Positions 38,715-53,414 of a stretch of 64,000 nt of DNA are shown here, piece by piece. Origin of the DNA: Oasisia sp. SBJ-2009 (Eukaryota > Annelida > Polychaeta > Sabellida > Siboglinidae); the NCBI GenBank assembly GCA_964017155.1, contig OZ024867.1, positions 16,626,262-16,690,261 on the forward strand, written 5' to 3'. Made by a program: the position numbers and the translations under genes. Below the pieces are notes generated by a model that did no database searches, was not told where the DNA came from, and saw only the letters and a list, made by a program, of their open reading frames with translations. How positions within the stretch are numbered: the first letter of the stretch is position 1; every line of letters starts with the position of its first letter.

Positions 38715-41700
38715 GATGTGTAAGACTTGATGTGTAAGACTTGGTGTGTAAGACTTGATTTGTATGACTTGGTGTGAAACACTTGATGTGTAAGACTTGA
38801 TGTGTAAGACTTGGTGTGTAAGACTTGGTGTGTAAGACTTGGTGTGTAAGACATGGTGTGTTATACTTGATGTGTAAGATTTGATGTGTAAGACAGGGTG
38901 TGAAAGACATGGTGTGTAAGACTTGGTGTGTAAGACATGGTGTGTAAGACTTGATGTGTAAGACATGGTGTGTAAGACTAGGTGTATAAGACATGGTGTG
39001 TACGACATGGTGTGTTAGACTTGGTGTGTAACTCATGGTGTGTAAGACTTGGTGTGTAAGACATGGTGTGTAGGACATGGTGTGTAGGACATGGTGTGTA
39101 AGACTTGGTGTGTAAAACTTGGTGTGTAAGACATGGTGTGTAAGACCTGGTGTGTAAGACATGGTGTGTAAGACCTGGTGTGTAAGACATGGTGTGTAAG
39201 ACTTGATGTGTAAGACCTGGTGTGTAAGACTTTGTGTGTATGACATGGTGTGTAATACTTGATGTGTAAGACTTGATGTGTACGACATTGTGTGTAAGCC
39301 CTGGTGTGTAAGACATGGTGTGTAAGACCTGGTGTGTAAGACATGGTGTGTAAGACTTGGTTTGTAAGACTTAGTGTGTAAGACATGGTGTTTAAGACAT
39401 GGTGTGTAAGACATGGTGTGTAAGACTTGGTGTGAAAGACTTGATGTTTAAGACTTGATGTGTAAGACTTGGCGTGTAAGACTTGGTGTGTAAGACATGG
39501 TGTGTAAGACTTGGTGTGTAAGACTTGGTGTGAAAGACTTGATGTGTAAGACTTGATGTGTAAGACTTGATGTGTAAGACTTGGTGTGTAAGACTTGATG
39601 TGTAAGACTTGGTGTGAAACACTTGATATGTAAGACTTGATGTGTAAGACTTGGTGTGTAAGACATGGTGTGTAAGACTTGGTGTGTAAGACTCGGTGTG
39701 TAAGACATGGTGTGTAAGACTTGGTGTGTAAGTCTTAGTGTGTAAGACATGGTGTTTAAGACATGGTGTGTAGGACATGGTGTGTAAGACTTGGTGTGTA
39801 AAACTTGGTGTGTAAGACATGGTTTGTAAGACCTGGTGTGTAAGACATGGTGTGTAAGACCTGGTGTGTAAGATATGGTGTGTAAGACTTGATGTGTAAG
39901 ACCTGGTGTGTAAGACTTGGTGTGTAAGACATGGTGTGTAATACTTGATGTGTCAGACTTGATGTGTACGACATGGTGTGTAAGCCCTGGTGTGTAAGAC
40001 ATGGTGTGTAAGACATGGTGTGTAAGACTTGGTGTGTAAGACTTGGTGTGTAAGACTTGGTGTGTAAGCCCTGGTGTGTAAGACATGGTGTGTAAGACCT
40101 GGTGTGTAAGACATGGTGTGTAAGACTTGGTGTGTAAGACTTAGTGTGGAAGACATGGTGTTTAAGACATGGTGTGTAAGACATGGTGTGTAAGACTTGG
40201 TGTGAAAGACTTGATGTGTAAGACTTGATGTGTAAGATTTGGTGTGTAAGACTTGGTGTGTAAAACATGGTGTATAAGACATGGTGTGTAAGACTTGGTG
40301 TTTAAGACTTGTTGTGTACGACATGGTGTGTAAGACTTGGTGTGTAAGACATGGTGTGTAAGACTTGGTGTGTAAGACATGGTGTGTAAGACTTGGTGTG
40401 TAAGACTTGTTGTGAAAGACTTGATGTGTAAGACTTGATGTGTAAGACTTGATGTGTAAGACTTGGTGTGTAAGACTTGATTTGTATGACTTGGTGTGAA
40501 ACACTTGATGTGTAAGACTTGATGTGTAAGACTTGGTGTGTAAGACTTGGTGTGTAAGACTTGGTGTGTAAGACATGGTGTGTTATACTTGATGTGTAAG
40601 ATTTGATGTGTAAGACAGGGTGTGAAAGACATGGTGTGTAAGACTTGGTGTGTAAGACATGGTGTGTAAGACTTGATGTGTAAGACATGGTGTGTAAGAC
40701 TAGGTGTATAAGACATGGTGTGTACGACATGGTGTGTAAGACTTGGTGTGTAACTCATGGTGTGTAAGACTTGGTGTGTAAGACATGGTGTGTAGGACAT
40801 GGTGTGTAGGACATGGTGTGTAGGACATGGTGTGTAGGACATGGTGTGTAAGACATGGTGTGTAAGACCTGGTGTGTAAGACATGGTGTGTAAGACCTGG
40901 TGTGTAAGACATGGTGTGTAAGACTTGATGTGTAAGACCTGGTGTGTAAGACTTTGTGTGTATGACATGGTGTGTAATACTTGATGTGTAAGACTTGATG
41001 TGTACGACATTGTGTGTAAGCCCTGGTGTGTAAGACATGGTGTGTAAGACCTGGTGTGTAAGACATGGTGTGTAAGACTTGGTGTGTAAGACTTAGTGTG
41101 TAAGACATGGTGTTTAAGACATGGTGTGTAAGACATGGTGTGTAAGACTTGGTGTGAAAGACTTGATGTTTAAGACTTGATGTGTAAGACTTGGTGTGTA
41201 AGACTTGGTGTGTAAGACATGGTGTGTAAGACTTGGTGTGTAAGACTTGGTGTGAAAGACTTGATGTGTAAGACTTGATGTGTAAGACTTGATGTGTAAG
41301 ACTTGGTGTGTAAGACTTGATGTGTAAGACTTGGTGTGAAACACTTGATATGTAAGACTTGATGTGTAAGACTTGGTGTGTAAGACATGGTGTGTAAGAC
41401 TTGGTGTGTAAGACTCGGTGTGTAAGACATGGTGTGTAAGACTTGGTGTGTAAGTCTTAGTGTGTAAGACATGGTGTTTAAGACATGGTGTGTAGGACAT
41501 GGTGTGTAAGACTTGGTGTGTAAAACTTGGTGTGTAAGACATGGTTTGTAAGACCTGGTGTGTAAGACATGGTGTGTAAGACCTGGTGTGTAAGACATGG
41601 TGTGTAAGACTTGATGTGTAAGACCTGGTGTGTAAGACTTGGTGTGTAAGACATGGTGTGTAATACTTGATGTGTCAGACTTGATGTGTACGACATGGTG

Positions 41701-43334
41701 TGTAAGCCCTGGTGTGTAAGACATGGTGTGTAAGACCTGGTGTGTAAGACATGGTGTGTAAGACTTGGTGTGTAAGACTTGGTGTGTAAGACTTGGTGTG
41801 TAAGCCCTGGTGTGTAAGACATGGTGTGTAAGACCTGGTGTGTAAGACATGGTGTGTAAGACTTGGTGTGTAAGACTTAGTGTGGAAGACATGGTGTTTA
41901 AGACATGGTGTGTAAGACATGGTGTGTAAGACTTGGTGTGAAAGACTTGATGTGTAAGACTTGATGTGTAAGATTTGGTGTGTAAGACTTGGTGTGTAAA
42001 ACATGGTGTATAAGACATGGTGTGTAAGACTTGGTGTTTAAGACTTGGTGTGAAAGACTTGATGTGTAAGACTTGATGTGTAAGACTTGGTGTGTAAGAC
42101 ATGGTGTGTTATACTTGATGTGTAAGATTTGATGTGTAAGACATGGTGTGTAAGACATGGTGTGTAAGACTTGGTGTGTAAGACATGGTGTGTAAGACTT
42201 GATGTGTAAGACATTGTGTGTAAGACTTGGTGTGTAAGACATGGTGTGTAAGACTTGGTGTGTAAGACTCGGTGTGTAAGACATGGTGTGTAAGACATGG
42301 TGTGTAAGACTTGGTGTGAAAGACTTGATGTTTAAGACTTGATGTGTAAGACTTGGCGTGTAAGACTTGGTGTGTAAGACATGGTGTGTAAGACTTGGTG
42401 TGTAAGACTTGGTGTGAAAGACTTGATGTGTAAGACTTGATGTGTAAGACTTGATGTGTAAGACTTGGTGTGTAAGACTTGATGTGTAAGACTTGGTGTG
42501 AAACACTTGATATGTAAGACTTGATGTGTAAGACTTGGTGTGTAAGACATGGTGTGTAAGACTTGGTGTGTAAGACTCGGTGTGTAAGACATGGTGTGTA
42601 AGACTTGGTGTGTAAGTCTTAGTGTGTAAGACATGGTGTTTAAGACATGGTGTGTAGGACATGGTGTGTAAGACTTGGTGTGTAAAACTTGGTGTGTAAG
42701 ACATGGTTTGTAAGACCTGGTGTGTAAGACATGGTGTGTAAGACCTGGTGTGTAAGACATGGTGTGTAAGACTTGATGTGTAAGACCTGGTGTGTAAGAC
42801 TTGGTGTGTAAGACATGGTGTGTAATACTTGATGTGTCAGACTTGATGTGTACGACATGGTGTGTAAGCCCTGGTGTGTAAGACATGGTGTGTAAGACCT
42901 GGTGTGTAAGACATGGTGTGTAAGACTTGGTGTGTAAGACTTGGTGTGTAAGACTTGGTGTGTAAGCCCTGGTGTGTAAGACATGGTGTGTAAGACCTGG
43001 TGTGTAAGACATGGTGTGTAAGACTTGGTGTGTAAGACTTAGTGTGGAAGACATGGTGTTTAAGACATGGTGTGTAAGACATGGTGTGTAAGACTTGGTG
43101 TGAAAGACTTGATGTGTAAGACTTGATGTGTAAGATTTGGTGTGTAAGACTTGGTGTGTAAAACATGGTGTATAAGACATGGTGTGTAAGACTTGGTGTT
43201 TAAGACTTGTTGTGTACGACATGGTGTGTAAGACTTGGTGTGTAAGACATGGTGTGTAAGACTTGGTGTGTAAGACATGGTGTGTAAGACTTGGTGTGTA
43301 AGACTTGTTGTGAAAGACTTGATGTGTAAGACTT
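38715..43334. repeat. Higher-order repeat 4620 bp, in large copy 2
   Basis: Equivalent of 1-4620 at +38714, with markers at 38757 and 40479. Inner sub-blocks and the connector (42038-42331) keep their positions. Confidence 0.9.
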
Positions 43335-46300
43335 GATGTGTAAGACTTGATGTGTAAGACTTGGTGTGTAAGACTTGATTTGTATGACTTGGTGTGAAAC
43401 ACTTGATGTGTAAGACTTGATGTGTAAGACTTGGTGTGTAAGACTTGGTGTGTAAGACTTGGTGTGTAAGACATGGTGTGTTATACTTGATGTGTAAGAT
43501 TTGATGTGTAAGACAGGGTGTGAAAGACATGGTGTGTAAGACTTGGTGTGTAAGACATGGTGTGTAAGACTTGATGTGTAAGACATGGTGTGTAAGACTA
43601 GGTGTATAAGACATGGTGTGTACGACATGGTGTGTTAGACTTGGTGTGTAACTCATGGTGTGTAAGACTTGGTGTGTAAGACATGGTGTGTAGGACATGG
43701 TGTGTAGGACATGGTGTGTAAGACTTGGTGTGTAAAACTTGGTGTGTAAGACATGGTGTGTAAGACCTGGTGTGTAAGACATGGTGTGTAAGACCTGGTG
43801 TGTAAGACATGGTGTGTAAGACTTGATGTGTAAGACCTGGTGTGTAAGACTTTGTGTGTATGACATGGTGTGTAATACTTGATGTGTAAGACTTGATGTG
43901 TACGACATTGTGTGTAAGCCCTGGTGTGTAAGACATGGTGTGTAAGACCTGGTGTGTAAGACATGGTGTGTAAGACTTGGTTTGTAAGACTTAGTGTGTA
44001 AGACATGGTGTTTAAGACATGGTGTGTAAGACATGGTGTGTAAGACTTGGTGTGAAAGACTTGATGTTTAAGACTTGATGTGTAAGACTTGGCGTGTAAG
44101 ACTTGGTGTGTAAGACATGGTGTGTAAGACTTGGTGTGTAAGACTTGGTGTGAAAGACTTGATGTGTAAGACTTGATGTGTAAGACTTGATGTGTAAGAC
44201 TTGGTGTGTAAGACTTGATGTGTAAGACTTGGTGTGAAACACTTGATATGTAAGACTTGATGTGTAAGACTTGGTGTGTAAGACATGGTGTGTAAGACTT
44301 GGTGTGTAAGACTCGGTGTGTAAGACATGGTGTGTAAGACTTGGTGTGTAAGTCTTAGTGTGTAAGACATGGTGTTTAAGACATGGTGTGTAGGACATGG
44401 TGTGTAAGACTTGGTGTGTAAAACTTGGTGTGTAAGACATGGTTTGTAAGACCTGGTGTGTAAGACATGGTGTGTAAGACCTGGTGTGTAAGATATGGTG
44501 TGTAAGACTTGATGTGTAAGACCTGGTGTGTAAGACTTGGTGTGTAAGACATGGTGTGTAATACTTGATGTGTCAGACTTGATGTGTACGACATGGTGTG
44601 TAAGCCCTGGTGTGTAAGACATGGTGTGTAAGACATGGTGTGTAAGACTTGGTGTGTAAGACTTGGTGTGTAAGACTTGGTGTGTAAGCCCTGGTGTGTA
44701 AGACATGGTGTGTAAGACCTGGTGTGTAAGACATGGTGTGTAAGACTTGGTGTGTAAGACTTAGTGTGGAAGACATGGTGTTTAAGACATGGTGTGTAAG
44801 ACATGGTGTGTAAGACTTGGTGTGAAAGACTTGATGTGTAAGACTTGATGTGTAAGATTTGGTGTGTAAGACTTGGTGTGTAAAACATGGTGTATAAGAC
44901 ATGGTGTGTAAGACTTGGTGTTTAAGACTTGTTGTGTACGACATGGTGTGTAAGACTTGGTGTGTAAGACATGGTGTGTAAGACTTGGTGTGTAAGACAT
45001 GGTGTGTAAGACTTGGTGTGTAAGACTTGTTGTGAAAGACTTGATGTGTAAGACTTGATGTGTAAGACTTGATGTGTAAGACTTGGTGTGTAAGACTTGA
45101 TTTGTATGACTTGGTGTGAAACACTTGATGTGTAAGACTTGATGTGTAAGACTTGGTGTGTAAGACTTGGTGTGTAAGACTTGGTGTGTAAGACATGGTG
45201 TGTTATACTTGATGTGTAAGATTTGATGTGTAAGACAGGGTGTGAAAGACATGGTGTGTAAGACTTGGTGTGTAAGACATGGTGTGTAAGACTTGATGTG
45301 TAAGACATGGTGTGTAAGACTAGGTGTATAAGACATGGTGTGTACGACATGGTGTGTAAGACTTGGTGTGTAACTCATGGTGTGTAAGACTTGGTGTGTA
45401 AGACATGGTGTGTAGGACATGGTGTGTAGGACATGGTGTGTAGGACATGGTGTGTAGGACATGGTGTGTAAGACATGGTGTGTAAGACCTGGTGTGTAAG
45501 ACATGGTGTGTAAGACCTGGTGTGTAAGACATGGTGTGTAAGACTTGATGTGTAAGACCTGGTGTGTAAGACTTTGTGTGTATGACATGGTGTGTAATAC
45601 TTGATGTGTAAGACTTGATGTGTACGACATTGTGTGTAAGCCCTGGTGTGTAAGACATGGTGTGTAAGACCTGGTGTGTAAGACATGGTGTGTAAGACTT
45701 GGTGTGTAAGACTTAGTGTGTAAGACATGGTGTTTAAGACATGGTGTGTAAGACATGGTGTGTAAGACTTGGTGTGAAAGACTTGATGTTTAAGACTTGA
45801 TGTGTAAGACTTGGTGTGTAAGACTTGGTGTGTAAGACATGGTGTGTAAGACTTGGTGTGTAAGACTTGGTGTGAAAGACTTGATGTGTAAGACTTGATG
45901 TGTAAGACTTGATGTGTAAGACTTGGTGTGTAAGACTTGATGTGTAAGACTTGGTGTGAAACACTTGATATGTAAGACTTGATGTGTAAGACTTGGTGTG
46001 TAAGACATGGTGTGTAAGACTTGGTGTGTAAGACTCGGTGTGTAAGACATGGTGTGTAAGACTTGGTGTGTAAGTCTTAGTGTGTAAGACATGGTGTTTA
46101 AGACATGGTGTGTAGGACATGGTGTGTAAGACTTGGTGTGTAAAACTTGGTGTGTAAGACATGGTTTGTAAGACCTGGTGTGTAAGACATGGTGTGTAAG
46201 ACCTGGTGTGTAAGACATGGTGTGTAAGACTTGATGTGTAAGACCTGGTGTGTAAGACTTGGTGTGTAAGACATGGTGTGTAATACTTGATGTGTCAGAC

Positions 46301-47954
46301 TTGATGTGTACGACATGGTGTGTAAGCCCTGGTGTGTAAGACATGGTGTGTAAGACCTGGTGTGTAAGACATGGTGTGTAAGACTTGGTGTGTAAGACTT
46401 GGTGTGTAAGACTTGGTGTGTAAGCCCTGGTGTGTAAGACATGGTGTGTAAGACCTGGTGTGTAAGACATGGTGTGTAAGACTTGGTGTGTAAGACTTAG
46501 TGTGGAAGACATGGTGTTTAAGACATGGTGTGTAAGACATGGTGTGTAAGACTTGGTGTGAAAGACTTGATGTGTAAGACTTGATGTGTAAGATTTGGTG
46601 TGTAAGACTTGGTGTGTAAAACATGGTGTATAAGACATGGTGTGTAAGACTTGGTGTTTAAGACTTGGTGTGAAAGACTTGATGTGTAAGACTTGATGTG
46701 TAAGACTTGGTGTGTAAGACATGGTGTGTTATACTTGATGTGTAAGATTTGATGTGTAAGACATGGTGTGTAAGACATGGTGTGTAAGACTTGGTGTGTA
46801 AGACATGGTGTGTAAGACTTGATGTGTAAGACATTGTGTGTAAGACTTGGTGTGTAAGACATGGTGTGTAAGACTTGGTGTGTAAGACTCGGTGTGTAAG
46901 ACATGGTGTGTAAGACATGGTGTGTAAGACTTGGTGTGAAAGACTTGATGTTTAAGACTTGATGTGTAAGACTTGGCGTGTAAGACTTGGTGTGTAAGAC
47001 ATGGTGTGTAAGACTTGGTGTGTAAGACTTGGTGTGAAAGACTTGATGTGTAAGACTTGATGTGTAAGACTTGATGTGTAAGACTTGGTGTGTAAGACTT
47101 GATGTGTAAGACTTGGTGTGAAACACTTGATATGTAAGACTTGATGTGTAAGACTTGGTGTGTAAGACATGGTGTGTAAGACTTGGTGTGTAAGACTCGG
47201 TGTGTAAGACATGGTGTGTAAGACTTGGTGTGTAAGTCTTAGTGTGTAAGACATGGTGTTTAAGACATGGTGTGTAGGACATGGTGTGTAAGACTTGGTG
47301 TGTAAAACTTGGTGTGTAAGACATGGTTTGTAAGACCTGGTGTGTAAGACATGGTGTGTAAGACCTGGTGTGTAAGACATGGTGTGTAAGACTTGATGTG
47401 TAAGACCTGGTGTGTAAGACTTGGTGTGTAAGACATGGTGTGTAATACTTGATGTGTCAGACTTGATGTGTACGACATGGTGTGTAAGCCCTGGTGTGTA
47501 AGACATGGTGTGTAAGACCTGGTGTGTAAGACATGGTGTGTAAGACTTGGTGTGTAAGACTTGGTGTGTAAGACTTGGTGTGTAAGCCCTGGTGTGTAAG
47601 ACATGGTGTGTAAGACCTGGTGTGTAAGACATGGTGTGTAAGACTTGGTGTGTAAGACTTAGTGTGGAAGACATGGTGTTTAAGACATGGTGTGTAAGAC
47701 ATGGTGTGTAAGACTTGGTGTGAAAGACTTGATGTGTAAGACTTGATGTGTAAGATTTGGTGTGTAAGACTTGGTGTGTAAAACATGGTGTATAAGACAT
47801 GGTGTGTAAGACTTGGTGTTTAAGACTTGTTGTGTACGACATGGTGTGTAAGACTTGGTGTGTAAGACATGGTGTGTAAGACTTGGTGTGTAAGACATGG
47901 TGTGTAAGACTTGGTGTGTAAGACTTGTTGTGAAAGACTTGATGTGTAAGACTT
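43335..47954. repeat. Higher-order repeat 4620 bp, in large copy 2
   Basis: Equivalent of 4621-9240. It abuts the previous copy with no spacer, and the GTGTTAGAC state recurs near 43633. Confidence 0.9.
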
Positions 47955-50900
47955 GATGTGTAAGACTTGATGTGTAAGACTTGGTGTGTAAGACTTGATT
48001 TGTATGACTTGGTGTGAAACACTTGATGTGTAAGACTTGATGTGTAAGACTTGGTGTGTAAGACTTGGTGTGTAAGACTTGGTGTGTAAGACATGGTGTG
48101 TTATACTTGATGTGTAAGATTTGATGTGTAAGACAGGGTGTGAAAGACATGGTGTGTAAGACTTGGTGTGTAAGACATGGTGTGTAAGACTTGATGTGTA
48201 AGACATGGTGTGTAAGACTAGGTGTATAAGACATGGTGTGTACGACATGGTGTGTAAGACTTGGTGTGTAACTCATGGTGTGTAAGACTTGGTGTGTAAG
48301 ACATGGTGTGTAGGACATGGTGTGTAGGACATGGTGTGTAGGACATGGTGTGTAGGACATGGTGTGTAAGACATGGTGTGTAAGACCTGGTGTGTAAGAC
48401 ATGGTGTGTAAGACCTGGTGTGTAAGACATGGTGTGTAAGACTTGATGTGTAAGACCTGGTGTGTAAGACTTTGTGTGTATGACATGGTGTGTAATACTT
48501 GATGTGTAAGACTTGATGTGTACGACATTGTGTGTAAGCCCTGGTGTGTAAGACATGGTGTGTAAGACCTGGTGTGTAAGACATGGTGTGTAAGACTTGG
48601 TGTGTAAGACTTAGTGTGTAAGACATGGTGTTTAAGACATGGTGTGTAAGACATGGTGTGTAAGACTTGGTGTGAAAGACTTGATGTTTAAGACTTGATG
48701 TGTAAGACTTGGTGTGTAAGACTTGGTGTGTAAGACATGGTGTGTAAGACTTGGTGTGTAAGACTTGGTGTGAAAGACTTGATGTGTAAGACTTGATGTG
48801 TAAGACTTGATGTGTAAGACTTGGTGTGTAAGACTTGATGTGTAAGACTTGGTGTGAAACACTTGATATGTAAGACTTGATGTGTAAGACTTGGTGTGTA
48901 AGACATGGTGTGTAAGACTTGGTGTGTAAGACTCGGTGTGTAAGACATGGTGTGTAAGACTTGGTGTGTAAGTCTTAGTGTGTAAGACATGGTGTTTAAG
49001 ACATGGTGTGTAGGACATGGTGTGTAAGACTTGGTGTGTAAAACTTGGTGTGTAAGACATGGTTTGTAAGACCTGGTGTGTAAGACATGGTGTGTAAGAC
49101 CTGGTGTGTAAGACATGGTGTGTAAGACTTGATGTGTAAGACCTGGTGTGTAAGACTTGGTGTGTAAGACATGGTGTGTAATACTTGATGTGTCAGACTT
49201 GATGTGTACGACATGGTGTGTAAGCCCTGGTGTGTAAGACATGGTGTGTAAGACCTGGTGTGTAAGACATGGTGTGTAAGACTTGGTGTGTAAGACTTGG
49301 TGTGTAAGACTTGGTGTGTAAGCCCTGGTGTGTAAGACATGGTGTGTAAGACCTGGTGTGTAAGACATGGTGTGTAAGACTTGGTGTGTAAGACTTAGTG
49401 TGGAAGACATGGTGTTTAAGACATGGTGTGTAAGACATGGTGTGTAAGACTTGGTGTGAAAGACTTGATGTGTAAGACTTGATGTGTAAGATTTGGTGTG
49501 TAAGACTTGGTGTGTAAAACATGGTGTGTAAGACATGGTGTGTAAGACTTGGTGTGTAAGACTTAGTGTGTAAGACATGGTGTTTAAGACATGGTGTGTA
49601 AGACATGGTGTGTAAGACTTGGTGTGAAAGACTTGATGTTTAAGACTTGATGTGTAAGACTTGGTGTGTAAGACTTGGTGTGTAAGACATGGTGTGTAAG
49701 ACTTGGTGTGTAAGACTTGGTGTGAAAGACTTGATGTGTAAGACTTGATGTGTAAGACTTGATGTGTAAGACTTGGTGTGTAAGACTTGATGTGTAAGAC
49801 TTGGTGTGAAACACTTGATATGTAAGACTTGATGTGTAAGACTTGGTGTGTAAGACATGGTGTGTAAGACTTGGTGTGTAAGACTCGGTGTGTAAGACAT
49901 GGTGTGTAAGACTTGGTGTGTAAGTCTTAGTGTGTAAGACATGGTGTTTAAGACATGGTGTGTAGGACATGGTGTGTAAGACTTGGTGTGTAAAACTTGG
50001 TGTGTAAGACATGGTTTGTAAGACCTGGTGTGTAAGACATGGTGTGTAAGACCTGGTGTGTAAGACATGGTGTGTAAGACTTGATGTGTAAGACCTGGTG
50101 TGTAAGACTTGGTGTGTAAGACATGGTGTGTAATACTTGATGTGTCAGACTTGATGTGTACGACATGGTGTGTAAGCCCTGGTGTGTAAGACATGGTGTG
50201 TAAGACCTGGTGTGTAAGACATGGTGTGTAAGACTTGGTGTGTAAGACTTGGTGTGTAAGACTTGGTGTGTAAGCCCTGGTGTGTAAGACATGGTGTGTA
50301 AGACCTGGTGTGTAAGACATGGTGTGTAAGACTTGGTGTGTAAGACTTAGTGTGGAAGACATGGTGTTTAAGACATGGTGTGTAAGACATGGTGTGTAAG
50401 ACTTGGTGTGAAAGACTTGATGTGTAAGACTTGATGTGTAAGATTTGGTGTGTAAGACTTGGTGTGTAAAACATGGTGTATAAGACATGGTGTGTAAGAC
50501 TTGGTGTTTAAGACTTGGTGTGAAAGACTTGATGTGTAAGACTTGATGTGTAAGACTTGGTGTGTAAGACATGGTGTGTTATACTTGATGTGTAAGATTT
50601 GATGTGTAAGACATGGTGTGTAAGACATGGTGTGTAAGACTTGGTGTGTAAGACATGGTGTGTAAGACTTGATGTGTAAGACATTGTGTGTAAGACTTGG
50701 TGTGTAAGACATGGTGTGTAAGACTTGGTGTGTAAGACTCGGTGTGTAAGACATGGTGTGTAAGACATGGTGTGTAAGACTTGGTGTGAAAGACTTGATG
50801 TTTAAGACTTGATGTGTAAGACTTGGCGTGTAAGACTTGGTGTGTAAGACATGGTGTGTAAGACTTGGTGTGTAAGACTTGGTGTGAAAGACTTGATGTG

Positions 50901-51804
50901 TAAGACTTGATGTGTAAGACTTGATGTGTAAGACTTGGTGTGTAAGACTTGATGTGTAAGACTTGGTGTGAAACACTTGATATGTAAGACTTGATGTGTA
51001 AGACTTGGTGTGTAAGACATGGTGTGTAAGACTTGGTGTGTAAGACTCGGTGTGTAAGACATGGTGTGTAAGACTTGGTGTGTAAGTCTTAGTGTGTAAG
51101 ACATGGTGTTTAAGACATGGTGTGTAGGACATGGTGTGTAAGACTTGGTGTGTAAAACTTGGTGTGTAAGACATGGTTTGTAAGACCTGGTGTGTAAGAC
51201 ATGGTGTGTAAGACCTGGTGTGTAAGACATGGTGTGTAAGACTTGATGTGTAAGACCTGGTGTGTAAGACTTGGTGTGTAAGACATGGTGTGTAATACTT
51301 GATGTGTCAGACTTGATGTGTACGACATGGTGTGTAAGCCCTGGTGTGTAAGACATGGTGTGTAAGACCTGGTGTGTAAGACATGGTGTGTAAGACTTGG
51401 TGTGTAAGACTTGGTGTGTAAGACTTGGTGTGTAAGCCCTGGTGTGTAAGACATGGTGTGTAAGACCTGGTGTGTAAGACATGGTGTGTAAGACTTGGTG
51501 TGTAAGACTTAGTGTGGAAGACATGGTGTTTAAGACATGGTGTGTAAGACATGGTGTGTAAGACTTGGTGTGAAAGACTTGATGTGTAAGACTTGATGTG
51601 TAAGATTTGGTGTGTAAGACTTGGTGTGTAAAACATGGTGTATAAGACATGGTGTGTAAGACTTGGTGTTTAAGACTTGTTGTGTACGACATGGTGTGTA
51701 AGACTTGGTGTGTAAGACATGGTGTGTAAGACTTGGTGTGTAAGACATGGTGTGTAAGACTTGGTGTGTAAGACTTGTTGTGAAAGACTTGATGTGTAAG
51801 ACTT
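47955..51804. repeat. Shortened higher-order repeat 3850 bp, in large copy 2
   Basis: Equivalent of 9241-13090, with the same 55-unit deficit and the same four-fold TAGGACAT run near 48310-48360. Confidence 0.88.
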
Positions 51805-53414
51805 GATGTGTAAGACTTGATGTGTAAGACTTGGTGTGTAAGACTTGATTTGTATGACTTGGTGTGAAACACTTGATGTGTAAGACTTGATGTGTAAGAC
51901 TTGGTGTGTAAGACTTGGTGTGTAAGACTTGGTGTGTAAGACATGGTGTGTTATACTTGATGTGTAAGATTTGATGTGTAAGACAGGGTGTGAAAGACAT
52001 GGTGTGTAAGACTTGGTGTGTAAGACATGGTGTGTAAGACTTGATGTGTAAGACATGGTGTGTAAGACTAGGTGTATAAGACATGGTGTGTACGACATGG
52101 TGTGTAAGACTTGGTGTGTAACTCATGGTGTGTAAGACTTGGTGTGTAAGACATGGTGTGTAGGACATGGTGTGTAGGACATGGTGTGTAGGACATGGTG
52201 TGTAGGACATGGTGTGTAAGACATGGTGTGTAAGACCTGGTGTGTAAGACATGGTGTGTAAGACCTGGTGTGTAAGACATGGTGTGTAAGACTTGATGTG
52301 TAAGACCTGGTGTGTAAGACTTTGTGTGTATGACATGGTGTGTAATACTTGATGTGTAAGACTTGATGTGTACGACATTGTGTGTAAGCCCTGGTGTGTA
52401 AGACATGGTGTGTAAGACCTGGTGTGTAAGACATGGTGTGTAAGACTTGGTGTGTAAGACTTAGTGTGTAAGACATGGTGTTTAAGACATGGTGTGTAAG
52501 ACATGGTGTGTAAGACTTGGTGTGAAAGACTTGATGTTTAAGACTTGATGTGTAAGACTTGGTGTGTAAGACTTGGTGTGTAAGACATGGTGTGTAAGAC
52601 TTGGTGTGTAAGACTTGGTGTGAAAGACTTGATGTGTAAGACTTGATGTGTAAGACTTGATGTGTAAGACTTGGTGTGTAAGACTTGATGTGTAAGACTT
52701 GGTGTGAAACACTTGATATGTAAGACTTGATGTGTAAGACTTGGTGTGTAAGACATGGTGTGTAAGACTTGGTGTGTAAGACTCGGTGTGTAAGACATGG
52801 TGTGTAAGACTTGGTGTGTAAGTCTTAGTGTGTAAGACATGGTGTTTAAGACATGGTGTGTAGGACATGGTGTGTAAGACTTGGTGTGTAAAACTTGGTG
52901 TGTAAGACATGGTTTGTAAGACCTGGTGTGTAAGACATGGTGTGTAAGACCTGGTGTGTAAGACATGGTGTGTAAGACTTGATGTGTAAGACCTGGTGTG
53001 TAAGACTTGGTGTGTAAGACATGGTGTGTAATACTTGATGTGTCAGACTTGATGTGTACGACATGGTGTGTAAGCCCTGGTGTGTAAGACATGGTGTGTA
53101 AGACCTGGTGTGTAAGACATGGTGTGTAAGACTTGGTGTGTAAGACTTGGTGTGTAAGACTTGGTGTGTAAGCCCTGGTGTGTAAGACATGGTGTGTAAG
53201 ACCTGGTGTGTAAGACATGGTGTGTAAGACTTGGTGTGTAAGACTTAGTGTGGAAGACATGGTGTTTAAGACATGGTGTGTAAGACATGGTGTGTAAGAC
53301 TTGGTGTGAAAGACTTGATGTGTAAGACTTGATGTGTAAGATTTGGTGTGTAAGACTTGGTGTGTAAAACATGGTGTATAAGACATGGTGTGTAAGACTT
53401 GGTGTTTAAGACTT
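51805..53414. repeat. Partial higher-order repeat, in large copy 2
   Basis: Equivalent of 13091-14700, ending at the switch to the second unit family (GGTGAGTAAG near 53471). Confidence 0.85.
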